DNA from: Siderastrea radians
Lineage: Eukaryota > Cnidaria > Anthozoa > Scleractinia > Rhizangiidae
Assembly (NCBI GenBank): GCA_964017195.1
Contig: OZ024894.1
Span: 7,185,537-7,249,536, forward strand
DNA length: 64,000 nt
Reading direction: 5' to 3'
The notes below the pieces were generated by a model. It had not been told where the DNA came from. It saw only the letters and a list, made by a program, of their open reading frames with translations, and made no database searches. This document shows, in pieces, positions 46,771-56,794 of this stretch. Every line of letters begins with the position of its first letter. Positions within the stretch are counted from its first letter, which is position 1. Both the position numbers and the translations under genes were made by a program.

Positions 46771-46864
46771 TAAATTACCATCAATCCAACTCTCTTCTGG
46801 AACAAATCAAAGGCCTGAAAAAAGAAATGAAATAAAATAAACAAGAAAAAAAAAGGAATAACAT

Positions 46865-47134
46865 TTAAAGCAACACATCTACACAAAAATTTAGCGACTC
46901 TGCCGTCATATCAAGCACGTCGGTTTCCAAGTCTTGAATTTGTGATGTGTCATTAGTACAACTGCTCGGCTCTTCAGAAGCTTTCTTATTTACTCTTGTT
47001 GACTGCCATTCTGAAAAAATCTTCATAGCCCACTTATTGACGGAACGTGTTGACTTTGATACGGCATTTTCCAGCAGTTGTTTCTCTTCTTCAGCATTTT
47101 TGGGTTTGCGAAACGTCCGCTTGTGCTTCGAAGC
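46865..47134 (-). pseudogene. N-terminal fragment of a KIAA1958/DUF3504-type Crypton protein
   Basis: From the Met at 47134 the frame reads MASKHKRTFRKPKNAEEEKQ, then KSTRSVNKWAMKIFSEWQS and DLETDVLDMTAESLNF, then ends in an unrelated CVDVLL and a stop. This resembles the start of proteins that carry a Crypton-type tyrosine recombinase and are abundant in cnidarians. Only about 90 residues remain; the core-binding and catalytic regions (R...R-H-R-Y) are absent. Possibly kept as a transcribed short ORF, more likely a remnant. Confidence 0.6.
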
Positions 47135-47452
47135 CATAATGTTCTCATCGAGCTCACTATTGAATGAAGTTTCCACTATACAAATCATCTAATCTTATAA
47201 TTCTTTTCAGATCTAGCAGCATGAACTAGCAGCACGGGAAAATGGTCCGAAGCTCATTAAACAAAACTTTTTATTCTTTTCAAAGACTATAGGAACTACA
47301 AAACATGAAAGAATGTCTTTATATTCTGTGAGATCGATTTTGACATTCTCTTGATGAGACTATGGAATAAAGTTATAGCACGGGAAAATGGCACCATTAG
47401 TTCATTATTCTATGAGATCGTTTTTTGAAGCCGTTCAATAAACTCGCAGATC

Positions 47453-47513
47453 GTGTTTTATCGGGTCTAAAACCACTCGGCTACGCCTCGTGGTTTTAAA
47501 CCCGATAAAACAC
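47453..47513. repeat. Terminal hairpin of the Crypton-like insertion
   Basis: GTGTTTTATCGGGT and TAAAACCAC pair with GTGGTTTTAAACCCGATAAAACAC across a loop of about 13 bases (TCGGCTACGCCTC). One bulge or mismatch in the arm. It lies exactly at the right border of the insertion. Confidence 0.85.
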
Positions 47514-48544
47514 TCCTGCTCGTTTATTAAACAGTACTTAAATGATTGTAAAATTAAACAGTATATTAATGTCATGAAACAGAAGTATATTTCACATTGG
47601 AATCAGACCCTACAAAACTCGCAAAAACTTAGTTTTTATAACACTATTAAAAATAATTATAGCCCTTCTACCTACTTAGATTTAACAAGGAAGAACCCTT
47701 TAAGGAAAACATTAGTAAAACTGAGAATAAGCTGTCACAAACTTAGGATCGAAACAGGTAGATACGGCAATATACCTCGTAATGAAAGAATATGCAACTT
47801 CTGCAATTGCAACAAAATTGAAGATAAAACTCATTTTTTGTTAGATTGCCCAGCTTATTCTCAGGTACGCGGCATATTCTTTTCTAAAATAGAATCCAAA
47901 CTTCCATTACTACGACTACTACCACGCGAAACTCTATTATCACATCTTATGAATTCCACTGACTACTTTGTAAACATTAAGCTAGTCTCATTTATCTCGG
48001 CATGCTTTGAATTGAGAGACAATCTCGTTACAATGATCACCACTTCGAACAGTTAAATGAACAATTATTGTTAGTAATTGTTTCATATATTATATATAAT
48101 TTTTTTTTTGTTATGTTATGTTATTTTCTCAGGGTCGGCCAGGGGGGGTAGTGGTATACCAGTATACCCGAAAAAAAATCGCTAAAATACCCAAAAATAC
48201 CCAAAACTCCTCCCAATATACCCAAAATAGATTGAAGCGTTGTATACTGTATACCCAAAATTAGTAGTAACAAAGCAAGCACTTATTTAGCACTCCACCA
48301 ACAAGGAAGAGACATGCATCATTCGTTATCCATTTAATTGAGAACTGGCAATCAGTCAATCCACACTGAGGCCGGACTGTCATTACTTTCTCACGATAAC
48401 AGATCACACGGTCACAAGGAATGGTCACGTGTCAGATTGAATAGAAAGATGGTTGGCTATGGTTCATGAATTTTAAGGGGTACACTGGTATCTCTTGAGA
48501 AGACCATTGAACCACTGGAAAATGTCAAGAAAGAGGTTGTTGTT

Positions 48545-48745
48545 GTTCACAGTGAGAGTCTTGATCAATAAACTTTAGCTCCTCCCGAAGCGGATAATGG
48601 CCGGTCTCGTGGGCGTGCTCAAAAACGGCGGCGGTCTGGGTACACGCGAGTCGTATCTTTAATTCTTTCATGCATAGATCTTCCTGTTTCCCATGTCAGC
48701 GATGTAGACTTTGCCGCACTCATAGGAAATCCTGTAAACCACGCC
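48545..48745 (-). pseudogene. Third Penelope-like GIY-YIG remnant, inside the hAT element
   Basis: On the minus strand GVVYRISYECGKVYI is followed in another frame by ETGRSMHERIK and then by EHAHETGHYPLREELKFIDQ, the order of a GIY-YIG endonuclease from a Penelope-like element. At least two frameshifts. No reverse transcriptase part. Confidence 0.7.
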
Positions 48746-48881
48746 ATCTCGTTTATTCTGATCAACCGTTAGAAAATGTTCCTAGAAATTTCGTCATCCC
48801 TTGTTTTAGACGCACAAACGTTTTATTGTTCTCTAATGATAATAAAAAAATAGGTTCAAGTGCAATTTTGCCTTAAATCGC

Positions 48882-49421
48882 TTAATAAAACAGAAAGTCA
48901 CCTGCCGTTGCTGCCATTCTCCTGCTTCTTTTGGGTATGTTGTGTTGCACGTCGGTTTCGTCCTCTCTTTCAATCAAATCATCATCAGCGGTAAGTTCCG
49001 GTTCTTCAAAAGAGAGAACTTTGTGTTCTGATGCGTGTAACAACGCCATTCCCAAGTAAATGTAATAATCATTTTCTTCAATCTCGATAGTGTCATCTGC
49101 AATCCATTTAACACTTACAGTTCCTTTTATGCCATCTTTGGAAACTATGTGTTCTTTCCCGGTGGTTGTAAACAGAAGGGGGTCCACAGGGTCCTGGCTG
49201 TACCACTCTGTTCGAACATCGGCAATATGGTCATCATCTGGCAGGTCTTCAAGAAGTTTCACGATGTAAAAGGAGCTTGTTTGCAAGGATCTTGGTCTAC
49301 AGCTCTGCGGATACAACACATATGTTCCTTGGACCACTCTCAAGCAGCTGCTAAACCTATGCTTCTGTCGCTTTAAAAATATTAGTGTTGAGTTAAAAAA
49401 AATGGCTGACAGCAGTTTCAA
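48882..49421 (-). CDS. Unrecognised ORF inside the hAT element (up to 179 aa, possible 3' exon)
   Basis: I do not recognise it. The core from about residue 50 (SFYIVKLLEDLPDDDHIADV, then WYSQDPVDPLLF and KWIADDTIEIEENDYYIYLG) has normal amino-acid composition and few rare stops, unlike random sequence. The tail is acidic then basic (PKRSRRMAATAGDFLFY). The upstream 40 residues may be intron read-through: acceptor-like sites (ATCCGCAG, GTTTAG) lie near 49310-49350. It may splice to the ORF at 49699-49974. Possibly a captured host exon; the function is unknown. Confidence 0.4.
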   Translation of the reverse strand: MKLLSAIFFNSTLIFLKRQKHRFSSCLRVVQGTYVLYPQSCRPRSLQTSSFYIVKLLEDLPDDDHIADVRTEWYSQDPVDPLLFTTTGKEHIVSKDGIKGTVSVKWIADDTIEIEENDYYIYLGMALLHASEHKVLSFEEPELTADDDLIEREDETDVQHNIPKRSRRMAATAGDFLFY

Positions 49422-49698
49422 CAGTGGTCTTGATCAGCGATGTGTAAACGAAAGGTGTTACCGCATCGAAAGCAATGCTGTAACAAATGAATTAAACCAT
49501 GTCCGTGTAAACAGTGCCTTAAATGAACATTATTTCTAAAGTAGGTTATGCTTTGTACAAAACTTGAAAAAGCTTCTCCTTTTTATTTGCTTTTCTGTAA
49601 AATTACATCGCCTGTTTTTCTCAGCCTGGATTCTCTGCTAAGACATTCAGTTAAAACTTTGGTTTAAAAATTAACCTGGGTTTCTGGTTATTAGGATA

Positions 49699-49974
49699 TT
49701 ACACTACTAACCTGGAAAACTCACCGACAAGCTCGTATTCTTTAGCGTTATCTTCCAACATAAAATCCTGGTATATTCTCCACTCGTCTTCTGAGCTGAC
49801 AGTAAAAAGTCTGCTGCTAGGGGAATCCGGCGGATCAGGCTTTTTATGCTTCACACCAATCGAAAAATCAAGTTTATCGATGACACACTCGTCTGACTCG
49901 TGCGCTTTGTCTTGAAACCCTCCGTAGCCGTCCACTGACCAAATGTGTCTTAAAATCTGAAAAGCTTCCTTCAC
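49699..49974 (-). CDS. Unrecognised ORF inside the hAT element (about 85 aa, possible 5' exon)
   Basis: Residues such as FQILRHIWSVDGYGGFQDKA and DEWRIYQDFMLEDNAKEYEL look protein-like. The frame runs into a GTGAGT donor just after ...EYELVG near 49713, which would allow splicing to 49421-48882. The start is uncertain: the nominal first codon is not ATG, so an upstream exon or acceptor is likely. No domain recognised. Confidence 0.35.
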   Translation of the reverse strand: MKEAFQILRHIWSVDGYGGFQDKAHESDECVIDKLDFSIGVKHKKPDPPDSPSSRLFTVSSEDEWRIYQDFMLEDNAKEYELVGEFSRLVV

Positions 49975-50449
49975 TTATTTTCATATAAGTTGCCGGTACA
50001 AAAAACAGGAAACCGGCAGAAAAATCACTCGAGTGGTCATTGTCACGATCGGTCCGCATGCCATGTGCTTTTACCGGATGTCACTGATGTCATGCCAGGT
50101 TCAGAATCACCGTGTCCACGAAACATGCGTTCAGCGGTCGTCATAGCCACGAGTTCAACAACCTCATGTTTCCCTCATGTACATGTCTCCATTGTCTCCT
50201 TTCATTGTCTTTTTGACTCGGATAAAGGCTTTCAGCTGAACTTTATTTTTAAATAACATGAACCGGTCTAAATTCATGCGTTTTGGGATGTGTAATCACA
50301 AGCTCAGGAAAGGTAGATATACTTTATACCTGAAATTCAAAAAACGTGATATACCGAATACCCATATTTCAGCTGAAATATACCGCATACCCGATTTAAA
50401 AAGCCCCTGTATACCGTATACCCAAAAACCCTGGCCGACCCTGTTTTCT

Positions 50450-50562
50450 ACTTTACTAATTATCTTAGTTAATGAAATAATATGTAATTAAATTTAAGTA
50501 GCTTTTGCAATACTACCAAATTTCTAAGTAGTCATGCAAATAAAGCTTGTTGTTGTCGTTTA
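50450..50562 (+). repeat. LINE 3' UTR end and tail
   Basis: Continues the LINE 3' UTR after the hAT element and ends CATGCAAATAAAGCTTGTTG TTG-rich. Matches the inverse of 41579-41640. Confidence 0.75.
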
Positions 50563-53344
50563 GTTCTGAAGAGTTACTAGTAGATCCAACAATGCGTTCT
50601 GCGCTGTCGGAAATGTAGGAAATATTTGTTTTTGAGAGGCAGATTTCGCATGCTAAAAAAATGAACCTTTCTGTTTAAATAACCAACAGCAATGCCGGTT
50701 AGTCGGAGACAGAATCGCGTGTACTTTCCCTAAGATCTTTTATGTCCAAAACTTTTATAATACTCAAATACTTCCTTATTCAAACTTCAGCTATAAAACG
50801 TAAATATACCACACTGATTGTTCGCATTTTCCTTGTTTCAGCGCGCACACATTCAATATCGAGATATATTCATATTCAAACACTTTGCGTCCACAAGCGA
50901 AACGTTCTGAGGTTTCTACAGCATGGAACATACGATGCAGTAGTTTGGGGAGGGTCACACTTTTGTTAGTCACCTAAAGGTGGGGGGGGGAGGCAGAAGT
51001 TTTTTTTTATTAAAGCACAAGGGAGGGCCAACACTTTTTTGGGAAAAAAATTCCAAAATTCCCCAGCCCTCCCCCCCCCCCCCCCAAGAAAAAACGTACC
51101 TTCCCTTAGGTGTCAGTGTAAAAGTGCAGGCCCACTGGAAATGAATTTTGAGTGTGGTCAGCTAGTTTGTATTTAATTGCACGTGCAGCCACAAAATGTA
51201 TGACTTTAGAGCCGTTTAGAACCAAAATGAGGCACAATCCATTTTGACTATTTTGTCCTTTCAGTATTGTGAAGAGGAAAGATTTTGGAGGTTAAGTCTC
51301 AAATAGGCCCTCCGCTGATAACAATTATTAAAGGCTAAAGTAATAAAACTATTCACGTCGTATTAAATGTCCTCCATTTAAAAATGTTTTGAGGTTTTTC
51401 TTAAAAAATTGCATGGCATGTGTTTTCGCTTCGCAAAACTTCTCGGTGGGAAGCCCAGCCATAAGCACACCTGTAGTATGTCAGTCTCTTTCCCCATTCA
51501 GTTCTGGGTTTCAGGTAGTGTAGGTAGATAACCATTGCTTGTGTTGTAGCCACCTGAGTTACTTAACGTCGTTCTAAAACTCTCAAAATGCTGTACAATA
51601 TCGTTCGAGTACCTAACAATGGGCCGGGCTGATGTGTTTTTACGCAGTGTAGAGTAAGACACTCATGTGCCCAATGTAGTTTGATCAGTGCAACATGGTA
51701 TTCTATTATTCCACTGTTGATTCGTTTTACCGCATTAGGGCAAGAGAACACGCAAAATATTCCTGTGTATTACGTAATCCCGGCTTGACCGTTTTTTTTT
51801 TTTGTTGTTGAAGGAGGACGAAGCAAAAACAAAATGCAGTGGAATCAGAAGTACCCAACGAGAAAATTTTCAAAATCGACTTGTCATTGCTCGAAACGAT
51901 TAATAATCATCTAATAACAGGTTGACGGTTAATTATTAACATTCGTGGGAAAAAAATATCCGCTCTTCACAGCCAGCTAGCAGAAGATAGGTAAATGAAG
52001 TTGCCAGCCAGGAACCGGTTTGAGGTAGCTTTTTCCCAGCCAGCACCATTTATGAAAGGCTGGTTTTCCCAGGAATTTTTTCCCTATTATTTTTTGCCAG
52101 CCAGCAAGATAGATAAACACCTAAGCTAATAACATTAAACATGAATTTTAATTTTAATTTAATTTATTTATTAAATTAAAATTGCTTACAATTAATTAAT
52201 TAACTTATCGATCGATAAGTTAATTAATTAATTAATAATTAATAAAAAGTTGATATTCTTTAAATAAAATTCAAACTTTACTAACCTCGTGAAGTAGACA
52301 CAACAACCATCAGTGAAGGGCAGTACCATAGAGTTGAAACACTTCTCTATCCAAGCAAGTATACAACTAGCAGTAATATTCCAGCTTTACGTTTGTTATA
52401 AAATGTCGCTGAATGTATCTTTATTATACAGAGTCCATGCCCAATAAGATGCAAGAACTCAGTGCCTGATTCAGCTTTTAATGGAAATAAAATAAAGGCT
52501 GGGAATGACCCTATGTATACTTTACATTTCAAAATGTTCTAAGCATCTGTATCCAATAAAACATAACGGCAACTTAATGTCAGCCCTGAGATCATTTCAC
52601 GTATTGGTTGGCACTTAAAGAAATTGTACCATTGCCTCAGAGACTATAATCCTAAACATCATAAGCTTTCCACGCAGATGCTCTTAAGGAAAGTGCGTAA
52701 CGAGCGCAAAATGTATCTGCGTTGAACCCTAAAACATACTATCACAAGCATAAATAGACCACATGAAAAATTGGCTTCCATCGCCTTCTATAATAGAGGC
52801 ATTTTGTTTAAAAAAATTGTAACGCTTGAAATTCCATACAGGATCAAATACTATTGTGAGGTTTGGAGCTTCTGTTCTTAAAGGAGCTACAAAAAGGATT
52901 ATACTGAAAAAGACAACTTGGGTCTACCTAGTCTCCTTTTTTGTTACTGATAGTAAAATAATGTTGTTGCAAACTCTCATTAGATTTGAATAATTACTGA
53001 CTCACAAAAATCCTATTGTTCTCTCTCTGCAATATATCGAATATTGCAGCCATGAACCAAAACATCAGTGTGAGAGCGACTGAAATCGTAGATGAGATGC
53101 AGAGAGAGGAAAATAGGGTTTTAGGAGGGTCAATAATTATAATAGATAATTACTACGGTTCGTTCGTTAATTACGGTCAGTTCGGTAAAGATATGCAAAT
53201 GAAATGCCAACACAGCACAGTCTTTTCTTGATGTAGAACCGTTTAATTGACAAGACCGCATTGTCAGCAAAATTGAAGTAGGACTGCAATGTCTGGATAA
53301 CACATAGGATGCAGCTGAGAATGGTCTTTAGGTTTATTTTGTTA
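50563..53344. other. Non-coding stretch
   Basis: No gene recognised. It holds long G and C homopolymer runs at 50980-51085 with weak inverted symmetry (GTCACCTAAAGG / CCTTAGGTGTC), an AT-rich block at 52140-52260 with a 44-bp palindrome, and only short unconvincing ORFs. Confidence 0.5.
52190..52233. repeat. Perfect 44-bp palindrome, AT-rich
   Basis: Centred between 52211 and 52212 in TTATCGATCGATAA and extended by ATTAATTA repeats on both sides. Confidence 0.9.
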
Positions 53345-56300
53345 ATCCAGTCCGCAGAGCATTGACAGGACCGCAATGGCTTAGAAGGTACAACCGTTTC
53401 TTGTAATCATGTGATGTGGCAGGAAGGCACCTTTCAGTTTAGATAGAAAGTAACGAAGGCACAGTCTTTTATTGATGTTTAAACTGGTAATCGATTTCAT
53501 ATTTCCAGCAGTCAAATGCCGCACAGCTACAGTTGTTCAGTACAATTCGAATGTCTTTTGCATGGCACAGCTCTAATCATATGAAAGGAAGGCCAAGGAA
53601 GCGATGTTCAAAATTGCTTCATAGCTCACTTGGTACAGCATTGACAATGACGGAATGCCAACATGCCACGGTTACAACGTTCAATTTTGCTTCATTGTTC
53701 AGTCGGAGAGCATTGATAGGTCAACAGTGTCAACTGAGATGCATGGCCGGTTCAGATATGCTACATAGCTCACTTGGTACAGCATTGACAATGACAGAAT
53801 GCCAACATGCCACGGTTACAACGTTCAATTTTGCTTCATAGTTCAGTCGTAGAGCATTGATAGGACAACAGTGTCTGGATGCCTGGCGGGTTCAGTTGTG
53901 CTTCATAGCTCACTTGGTAAACACTGACAGGACCAGAGTCTATAGAGACCATGCTTGCGTTATCTATGCTTTGCTTGATAGTTCAGTTAGACATTTGCAG
54001 GAATGTGATTTTATGATGATTAAGAAATGACTTCATAACTGCCTTATATCTCTCTTGGTAGAGCATTAACAATAGAACAGAATGCCAAGATGCCACGGTG
54101 ACAAGGTTCAAACATGCTTCATAGGTCGGTTGGAAGAGCAATGATAGGACAGCACTGTCGAGATGCTTTGCCGGTTCAGATATGCTTCAAAGCTCAGTTG
54201 GTAGAACACTTACAGAACCAGTGTCTGGATACCAGGCTGACGTGGTCATGCTTTACTTGATAGTTCAGTGAGAAGAGCATTGTTTTCCAGGGATACGATA
54301 CCATGATGCCAAGAGAATGATGTTCAGAATTGCTTCATAGCTCAGTTGCTAGAGTATGACAATAACAGAATGCCAAGATGCCACGGCGAGAAGGTTCAAA
54401 TCTGCTTCATATATATAGCTCGGTCGGTTGAGCATTGATAGACCAGATGAGTCAAGAGGCTTGGCCGGATGAGATAGGCTTCATAACACAGTTGGTAGAG
54501 CATTGACAATGATAAAATGCCACGATGCGACGGTTACAAGGTTCAAATCTGCTTCATAGTTCAGTCGGAGAGCATTGATAGGACAACAGTGGCAAGATGC
54601 TTGGTGGGTTCAGATATGTTTCATAGCTCAGTTGATTGAACAGTGCTAGGACCAGAGTCTCTAGATACCAGGCTTACGTGATCTATTCTTTGCTTGATAG
54701 TTCAGTTAGAATTACATTTGCAGGAATATGATTTCATGATGATAAGGAAACGACTTTCATAACTGCTTCATATCTCTCTTGGTAGAGCATTAACAATAGC
54801 AGAATGCCAAGATGCCACGGTGACAAGGTTCAAATCTGCTTCATAGGTCGGTTGGAAGAGCAATGATAGGAGAGCACGGTCGAGATGCTTCGCCGGTTCA
54901 GATATGCTTCAAAGCTCAGTTGGTAGAACACTTACAGAACCAGTGTCTGGATACCAGGCTGACGTGGTCTAAGCTGTTGATTGAAAGTTCAGCGAGATAC
55001 GATGAAATGATGGCAAGAAAACAATGTTCAGAATTGCTTCATAGCTCTCTTGGTAGAGCTTGAACATAACATAATGCCAAGATGCCACGATTACAAAGTT
55101 AATTTTGCTTCATAGTTCAGTCGAAGAGCATTGATAAATCTACGGTGTCTAGATGGAAGGCCGGTTCAGATGTGCTTCATAGCTCACTTGGTAGAGCATT
55201 GACAATGACAGCATGCCAAGATGCCACGATTACAATGTTAATTTTGCTTCATAGTTCAGTCGGAGAGCATTGATAAATCTACGGTGTCTAGATGACAGGC
55301 CGGTTCAGATGTGCTTCATAGCTCACTTGGTAGAGCATTGACAATGACAGAATGATGCCAAGATGCCACGGTGACAAGGTTCGAATCTGCTTCATAGTTC
55401 GGTCGGTAGAGCATTGATAAAACAACAGTGTCTAGATGGAAGGCCGGTTCAGATGTGCTTCATAGCCCACTTGGTAGAGCATTGACAATGACAGAATTAT
55501 GCCAAGAATTGCCACGGTTACAAGGTTAATGTTGCTTCATAGTTCAGTCGGAGAGCATTGATAAAAGTACGGTGTCTAGATGACAGGCCGGTTCAGATGT
55601 GCTTCATAGCTCACTTGGTAGAGCATTGACAATGATAGAATGCCAAGAATTGCCACGGTTACAAGGTTAATGTTGCTTCATAGTTCAGTCGGAGAGCATT
55701 GATAAAAGTACGGTGTCTAGATGACAGGCCGGTTCAGATGTGCTTCATAGCTCACTTGGTAGAGCATTGCCAATGACAGAATGCCAAGAATTGCCACGGT
55801 TACAAGGTTAATGTTGCTTCATAGTTCAGTCGGAGAGCATTGATAAAACTACGGTGTCTAGATGACAGGCCGGTTCAGATGTGCTTCATAGCTCACTTGG
55901 TAGAGCATTGACAATGACAGAATTATGCCAAGAATTGCCACGGTTACAAGGTTAATGTTGCTTCATAGTTCAGTCGGAGAGCATTGATAAAAGTACGGTG
56001 TCTAGATGACAGGCCGGTTCAGATGTGCTTCATAGCTCACTTGGTAGAGCATTGACAATGACAGAATGCCAAGAATTGCCACGGTGAGAAGGTTCGAGTC
56101 TGCTTAATAATTCGGTCGGTAGAGCATTGATAGGATTAGAGTGTCTAGATGGCAGGCCGGTTTATTTTTGATCCACAGCTTAGTTGGTAGATCACTGACA
56201 GGACCAGGGTGTCTGGATACAAGGCTGATGTGATCGTTACTTTGTTTGATAGTTCCGTAAGAAGAGCATTTGTAGGGATACGCTGTCATGATGCCAAGGA

Positions 56301-56560
56301 AACGATGTTCAGAATTGCTTCATAGCTCACTTGGTAGAGCATAATGATATACATTAACAGAATGCCAAGATGCTACGGTGACAAGGTTTATATTTGCTTC
56401 ATATCTCAGTCGGTAAAGCATTGATAGGATCAAAGTTTCTAGATACCAGTCCGACGTAATGTATGCGTTGCTTGATTGCTTGCTGTCAATGTGACACGGT
56501 TCGGATGTGCTTCATAGTTCAGTTAGTAGATTATCGACAAACCGACATCTAAATGGCTAG
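53345..56560 (+). repeat. Tandem array of tRNA-promoter-like units (about 140-bp dimers)
   Basis: Monomers carry TAGCTCAGTTGGTAGAGCAT or variants (like a tRNA A box) and GGTTCAAATCTG / GGTTCAGATGTG (like a B box). Two monomer types alternate; the phrase CTTCATAGCTCAC recurs at 55175, 55314, 55458, 55602, 55743, 55884 and 56028, giving a 139-144 bp dimer. Older units at 54001-54245 and 54722-54970 repeat as a block of about 720 bp. No unit folds as a standard tRNA by eye: A-to-B spacing is about 56-60 bp and no acceptor stem pairs. Confidence 0.85.
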
Positions 56561-56794
56561 AATAGTCAAAGTGCCAAGCTGAGGAAACTTTAGAATTGCT
56601 TGGTAGTTCATGAGGTAGCCATGAGATTTAGGGGTTTCATGAGGTCACCATCCCCACTCGTTGTTGCCAGGTTTTCCATCTGTTGGTTTTGACGTGGTTT
56701 CCTGGTCCCCCCAAATTCCCTTTTTTTCTTTTTTTTTTTTAACTTTTTTTGCTTTTTTGCCCAAATATGGCTTTCAATCAGTTTTTCGTTGTCA
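56561..56794. other. Spacer between the array and the large ORF
   Basis: Contains long T-runs (56720-56755) immediately downstream of the minus-strand gene. On the minus strand these are A-runs with no canonical AATAAA signal. Confidence 0.4.

Larger units (their letters stand above)
46550..47511 (-). mobile_element. Crypton-like insertion with 4-bp ACTC duplication
   Basis: It splits LINE ORF2. ACTC occurs at 46546-46549 and 47512-47515, and joining the LINE halves across one copy restores KNSCSFIKQ in frame. Contents: a minus-strand ORF related to the N-terminus of KIAA1958/DUF3504 tyrosine-recombinase proteins (Crypton-derived family), a perfect 100-bp palindrome, a pair of direct repeats near 47228 and 47378 (GCACGGGAAAATGG), and a terminal hairpin at 47453-47513. 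There are no terminal inverted repeats, as expected for Cryptons. The recombinase catalytic part is missing, so this is a non-autonomous derivative. The Crypton call is by recognition only. Confidence 0.6.
43503..48056 (+). pseudogene. LINE ORF2: APE endonuclease, reverse transcriptase, zinc knuckle; multiply broken
   Basis: The endonuclease spans 43503-44330: FFAWNING, SETW, GVYIPP, LILGDFNSRTG and SLSDHSPI are visible. The reverse transcriptase spans about 45050-46150: FVDFRKAFDSVWHDGL, then FYADDLIILS carrying the YADD box. The C-terminus has CNFCNC...THFLLDC near 47800-47850. Damage: an in-frame TAG at 43755-43757, a frameshift at about 44880 (the restored reading passes through SEENW), a local duplication/deletion at 45622-45709 that removes the segment after GVR, and the 962-bp insertion at 46550-47511 flanked by ACTC. 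Reading is otherwise well conserved, so inactivation is fairly recent. Confidence 0.85.
48130..50443. mobile_element. hAT-type element without transposase, carrying foreign pieces
   Basis: Terminal inverted repeats CAGGGTCGGCCAGGG / CCCTGGCCGACCCTG with the CAGGG start typical of hAT. A 6-bp duplication TTTTCT (48124-48129 and 50444-50449) flanks them. Both subterminal regions are full of ATACCC/TATACC motifs (48150-48265, 50315-50425), likely transposase-binding repeats. No hAT transposase or BED finger is present. The interior holds a Penelope-like remnant (48545-48745) and two minus-strand ORFs of unknown function. A non-autonomous element, inserted into the LINE 3' UTR. Confidence 0.85.
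42540..50562 (+). mobile_element. LINE (non-LTR retrotransposon), disrupted by two later insertions
   Basis: Order: esterase-type ORF1, endonuclease/reverse-transcriptase ORF2, 3' UTR and a (TTG)-rich tail ending near 50562 (CATGCAAATAAAGCTTGTTG). The esterase-type ORF1 and C-terminal C-x2-C...H...C knuckle point to the Jockey/CR1/L2 group, clade not fixed. Insertions: a Crypton-like piece at 46550-47511 in ORF2 and a hAT-type element at 48130-50443 in the 3' UTR. Removing both restores a continuous LINE end. The 5' border near 42540 is uncertain. The element is dead. Confidence 0.85.

Noticed and set aside
47453..47513. Helitron 3' hairpin
   Set aside because: The hairpin is at the element border, but there is no CTRR end, no A/T insertion site and a direct ACTC repeat flanks the unit.
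50980..51115. Inverted repeat around G and C runs as a MITE
   Set aside because: Symmetry is limited to the homopolymers and about ten flanking bases; insufficient for a call.
53533..53841. 102-codon ORF with an internal 27-residue repeat
   Set aside because: The repeat merely reflects the tandem DNA array.
53345..56560. Functional tRNA gene cluster
   Set aside because: A- and B-box-like motifs are present, but spacing is too long, no acceptor stem pairs and no anticodon arm can be folded by eye.
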